From Tubiluchus corallicola (Eukaryota; Priapulida; Priapulimorpha; Priapulimorphida; Tubiluchidae): a stretch of 64,000 nt of DNA. Shown here piece after piece: positions 60,987-64,000 of the stretch. The stretch is from the NCBI GenBank assembly GCA_030141605.1, contig JAQGDQ010000158.1, forward strand, positions 410,437 to 474,436, in the 5' to 3' direction. The position numbers were made by a program, and so were the translations under genes. How positions within the stretch are numbered: the first letter of the stretch is position 1; the number at the start of each line of letters is the position of its first letter. The notes under the pieces are model-generated. The model searched no databases and was not told the DNA's origin. It was given only the letters and a program-made list of their open reading frames with translations.

Positions 60987-63900
60987 TTACTCAGCTTCTT
61001 CGAGGAGACATAGCTTAGTTATTGGTCTAAGCAATGTCGTAGATGGGGTCTTCACCATAACTGATCTCACGAGTCCATCCGGAGCTGGAAATACTTCGGT
61101 GATTCTGCCTGTTGTCCATTGATTCCGAGCAGCATTCTCATCAACGACCAGAACCAAATCATTCTCTTTAAAGTTTCTTTTTACAGTCAGCCATTTCTGA
61201 CGTTGTTGCAAGTTTGGAATGTATTCCTTGACCCAGCGGCGCCAGAAGATGTTGACGAGATACTGGCACTGCCTCCATCTCCTTTTCAGCATAGAGTCGT
61301 CTTTGCAGAAGATGCCTGGTGGCAAATTTGGGCAAGGTCGCTGTAGAATGAGGTCATTTGGCGTTAATGGTCTGAAGTCATTTGGGTCATTGGAAAACTC
61401 CGTTAAAGGTCTGTTGTTCATGATGAACTCGGCTTCAGCAATCAAAGTCAGCAAGACTTCATCAGTAATGGTTTGTTCCTTCAACAGTTGCCAGAAGATG
61501 CCACGGAAAGATCTGATACACCTTTCCCAAACACCACCATGGTGACTGGCCCCTGCAGTGTTGAAGGTCCATTTTACACCCCTTTGCACCATATGCTTGT
61601 TTAATTTTTCTTCATTCCACAGTTGTAGAGCTTCACGAAGTTTACGCTCACCACCAATGAAGTTTGTCCCTCTGTCAGTCCAGACTTCCAGCACCTCTCC
61701 TCTTCTACATATGATTCTTCGAAATGCGTTGATGAAGGAGTCGGTGTCAAGATTGTGCGTGATCTCTATATGAACAGCTCTGGTGGCCATGCATGTAGCA
61801 AGGCACCCATAGCGCTTGATGGTAGAACGGCCTTGTCTAACATATATCGGCCCGAAAAAGTCGATTCCTATTCTGGAAAATGGAGGATCGTATGGCTTAA
61901 TCCTTGCAGTCGGAAGATCTGCCATTAACTGCTCGGCAGGCCGGGAGCGTTCTTTCTTGCATTTGAAGCACCGAGACAAAACTCTTCTTACTGCGCTTTT
62001 CCCCTTAATAATGTAATACTTCAGTCTCATCTGGGAAAGAACGTAGTCTCTGCCTAAATGAGCATATGATTCATGATAATATTGAATCAGCAAGTCAGTT
62101 ATGTGATGTTTGTAGGGAAGAATCAGTGGATATTTGTAACCATAGTTGAAGCTACCTCTGGTTAGTCTTCCATAAACTCTCAGTAGGCCTTCGGCATCCA
62201 CGAAGGGTCTGATGCCATACAGAGGACTGGACTTTAGGTGATTCTTCTCTTTATTAAGTGATTCTTTATTACCTGGTAATGCGGGAGACATCAGTTTTAT
62301 CTCTTCTCGAAATGCAATCTTCTGCACCAAATGAATAATGGATTTCTCTGCTTCTTCCAGATCACCATATCGCAGATGCTTCTCTATCTTTCCATGGCAA
62401 CCTGTTCCCTTGTTCCTCAAGTAATGTTTATACTTGATGAACCAAGCTACAGAATTACGGAGTTTTTCCCATGAAGAGAAATAAGTTAGCAACTCGTCTA
62501 TTGGCTCTTCTTGGATGGCCAAGTTGATCTGCACTTTCTTCACTTCTTCATGGTCATCAGGTACTGGGAATAGTGTTGGCTGTGCTGGCCATTCAGCTTG
62601 TGTTTTCCAGAGAAAAGGAGGACCCTTGAACCATCTGTGGTCTGCAGATAGCTGTTCTGCCTTTATGCCTCTTGTTATGTCATCTGCAACATTCTGCGAA
62701 GAAGTGACATACCGCCATTGACTAACATCTGAACCACAATGAATCTCAGCGAGTCTATTGGCCACATACACTTGGAACCTCTTCTTTTCATTTTGGATGA
62801 ATTTCAAAACTGATGTTGAATCAGTCCAGAAAACAACAGCATCTATTTTGATGTCTAAAGCTTCTAGAATTGTTTTGTTTATTCTGACAGCAATAATTGA
62901 AGCTTGCAATTCTAATCTCGGCACAGTTTGTGTTTTCAAAGGAGCAACTCTGCTCTTAGCTGTTAGCAGACAACAATGAATCTGTCCCTGCTGATTAACA
63001 AACCGGACATAGGAGCATACTCCATAGGCATCATTCGAGGCATCACTAAAATGATGCAGTTGGGTAGATGTAGCAGGTCCGAAATTGATCAGCTTGATAC
63101 ATCTCGGAATATTCAGGTCATTAAGACTGCTCAAGCTACTGGTCCACTTTAGCCACTTAGCTTCTAGATCATCTGGGATATGCTCATCCCAATCAAGCTT
63201 TAGCTTGCACAAGTGCTGGAGTAAGACCTTGGCTGGTAGAATCACAGCACATAAGAAACCCAAAGGGTCAAACAATGATGATGTCTCAGACAGGATACCT
63301 CGCCTCGTGGTAGGTTTGCCCTTCAGAACAGACTTGAATTGAAATACATCATCTTGAGTGTTCCATCTAATTCCAAGGGCACTCTCTATTGGTGGATCAG
63401 CTAGCTTCTGTTGCAAGTCCAGAATAGGTTTGGCTCTTTCCAATTCCGGAATTTCTTTGATAACAGCCTCTCTGTTACTAAGGAACTTTGTCAAGTGGAA
63501 ACCGCCTCTCTGCAGTAGTTCCGTGAGGCTATTTGCTAGTCTTACTGCTTCATACTCTGTGCTGACAGACTTTAACAGATCGTCAACATAAAAATTGTTC
63601 TTTACAGCATACAGTGTTGCAGCATCAAAATCATGAGCATTGTCATCAGCTGTCTTTCTGACTGCCAGATTGGCACAAAATGGTGATGAGATACAACCAA
63701 ACAAGTGAACAGACATGTGGTAGTCTACTGGACTGTCGCCAATCTGAGCGCCATCATCATACCACAAGAATCTCAGCATGTCATACTGTGAAGGATCTAC
63801 GAGGACCTGGTTGAACATGCCCTCGATGTCTGCACAAATAGCAACTTCATGCTCTCGGAACCGTAGCAATACATCTAATAAATTTGATGTCAGATTTGGT

Positions 63901-64000
63901 CCAGACATTATAACATCATTCAGAGATATGCCATTGCACTTGCAGGAGCAATTAAAAACAACACGGATCTTGTTTGGCTTCCTAGGGTGAAATACTCCAT
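60987..64000 (-). CDS. BEL/Pao pol polyprotein (reverse transcriptase, RNase H, integrase), 5'-partial
   Basis: The frame is open from the window edge to the stop at 60987, about 1000 codons. Residue numbers count from the Met at 63908, but upstream sequence (HPRKPNKIRVVFNC) is in frame and part of the reverse transcriptase, so that Met is not the start. Reverse transcriptase: motif A ICADIEGMF (about 25-32) and FYVDD (106-110). RNase H, Pao type: HHFSDAS (D289), RLELQ (E333), FWTDST (D363), ADD (near 409). Integrase: HHCC zinc-binding region (about 612-650, RCFKCKK), then catalytic GIDFFGP (D683), WTDRGTNF (D745) and GGVWER (E795). The C-terminal WTTGRI and RP-x-x-KLCLL segment matches the domain that ends BEL polyproteins. 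All catalytic acids in view are present. The protein copies and inserts the element; it is a retrotransposon product, not a host gene. Confidence 0.95.
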   Translation of the reverse strand, partial: GVFHPRKPNKIRVVFNCSCKCNGISLNDVIMSGPNLTSNLLDVLLRFREHEVAICADIEGMFNQVLVDPSQYDMLRFLWYDDGAQIGDSPVDYHMSVHLFGCISSPFCANLAVRKTADDNAHDFDAATLYAVKNNFYVDDLLKSVSTEYEAVRLANSLTELLQRGGFHLTKFLSNREAVIKEIPELERAKPILDLQQKLADPPIESALGIRWNTQDDVFQFKSVLKGKPTTRRGILSETSSLFDPLGFLCAVILPAKVLLQHLCKLKLDWDEHIPDDLEAKWLKWTSSLSSLNDLNIPRCIKLINFGPATSTQLHHFSDASNDAYGVCSYVRFVNQQGQIHCCLLTAKSRVAPLKTQTVPRLELQASIIAVRINKTILEALDIKIDAVVFWTDSTSVLKFIQNEKKRFQVYVANRLAEIHCGSDVSQWRYVTSSQNVADDITRGIKAEQLSADHRWFKGPPFLWKTQAEWPAQPTLFPVPDDHEEVKKVQINLAIQEEPIDELLTYFSSWEKLRNSVAWFIKYKHYLRNKGTGCHGKIEKHLRYGDLEEAEKSIIHLVQKIAFREEIKLMSPALPGNKESLNKEKNHLKSSPLYGIRPFVDAEGLLRVYGRLTRGSFNYGYKYPLILPYKHHITDLLIQYYHESYAHLGRDYVLSQMRLKYYIIKGKSAVRRVLSRCFKCKKERSRPAEQLMADLPTARIKPYDPPFSRIGIDFFGPIYVRQGRSTIKRYGCLATCMATRAVHIEITHNLDTDSFINAFRRIICRRGEVLEVWTDRGTNFIGGERKLREALQLWNEEKLNKHMVQRGVKWTFNTAGASHHGGVWERCIRSFRGIFWQLLKEQTITDEVLLTLIAEAEFIMNNRPLTEFSNDPNDFRPLTPNDLILQRPCPNLPPGIFCKDDSMLKRRWRQCQYLVNIFWRRWVKEYIPNLQQRQKWLTVKRNFKENDLVLVVDENAARNQWTTGRITEVFPAPDGLVRSVMVKTPSTTLLRPITKLCLLEEAE

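Larger units (their letters stand above)
59967..64000 (-). mobile_element. BEL/Pao LTR retrotransposon, 3' part (runs off the window)
   Basis: On the minus strand the order is pol (from the window edge to 60987), a 740-base untranslated stretch, a polypurine tract and the 3' LTR. The 5' LTR, primer-binding site, gag and protease lie outside the window. The uninterrupted pol frame and clean LTR ends suggest a relatively recent insertion. The base run TTTGA at 59962-59966 is the candidate half of a target-site duplication. Confidence 0.9.

Noticed and set aside
63906-63908. Methionine at 63908 as the start of the pol protein
   Set aside because: The frame is open upstream and encodes conserved reverse-transcriptase sequence, so the true start is outside the window.
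61119-63990. Plus-strand frames of 60-110 codons
   Set aside because: All are opposite-strand shadows of the BEL/Pao pol frame.

Overview
The window is a piece of an invertebrate animal (bilaterian) nuclear genome. It is AT-rich by eye, genes are sparse and split by introns of roughly 0.3-5 kb, microsatellites and minisatellites are abundant, and relics of several transposon classes lie between the exons. Nothing bacterial, plastid or mitochondrial is visible. I cannot fix the phylum. A two-peptide precursor with crustacean-cardioactive-peptide-like cores, a BEL/Pao element, several non-LTR retrotransposon fragments and a 5S-rRNA-headed SINE fit a marine invertebrate, but no single feature is diagnostic.

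Layout. (1) 1.8-6.5 kb, minus strand: five in-phase exons of a tetraspanin close to the TSPAN33/TSPANC8 group. The exon with the N-terminus and the first half of TM1 was not found. A short decayed copy of its TM1-TM2 exon may lie at 11.05-11.10 kb. (2) 6.7-36 kb: no intact gene recognised. This stretch holds GA, ATT and ATG/ATA microsatellites, a 77-bp and a 62-bp tandem array, possible hAT-type and foldback elements, tRNA-like and 5S-like relics, a nuclear-receptor half-site cluster, a CpG-richer candidate promoter near 16.75-17.16 kb, two reverse-transcriptase relics, and a 12-bp minisatellite that is open on both strands. (3) 36.78-47.06 kb, plus strand: a three-exon neuropeptide precursor. 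It has a signal peptide, then two dibasic-flanked disulfide-loop peptides that both start PFCN and share the spacing C-x5-C. The intervals hold a palindromic MITE, a 5S-derived SINE with near-perfect 12-bp target-site duplications, and more LINE relics. (4) 48-59 kb: a LINE relic, a small MITE, a tRNA-like SINE head, a 23-bp minisatellite and an inverted TAA/TTA microsatellite. (5) 59.97 kb to the window end, minus strand: the 3' part of a BEL/Pao LTR retrotransposon with LTR, polypurine tract and an uninterrupted pol frame that runs off the window.

The two host genes have no evident functional link: one encodes a four-pass membrane organiser, the other a secreted peptide precursor. The neuropeptide gene is the most interesting content. 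Its cores differ from arthropod CCAP at one position (first peptide) or two (second peptide). They lack the glycine needed for C-terminal amidation and instead carry short C-terminal extensions, a layout more like vertebrate neuropeptide S. All gene models are manual exon assemblies from splice signals, reading phase and family resemblance; no database search or transcript evidence was available.
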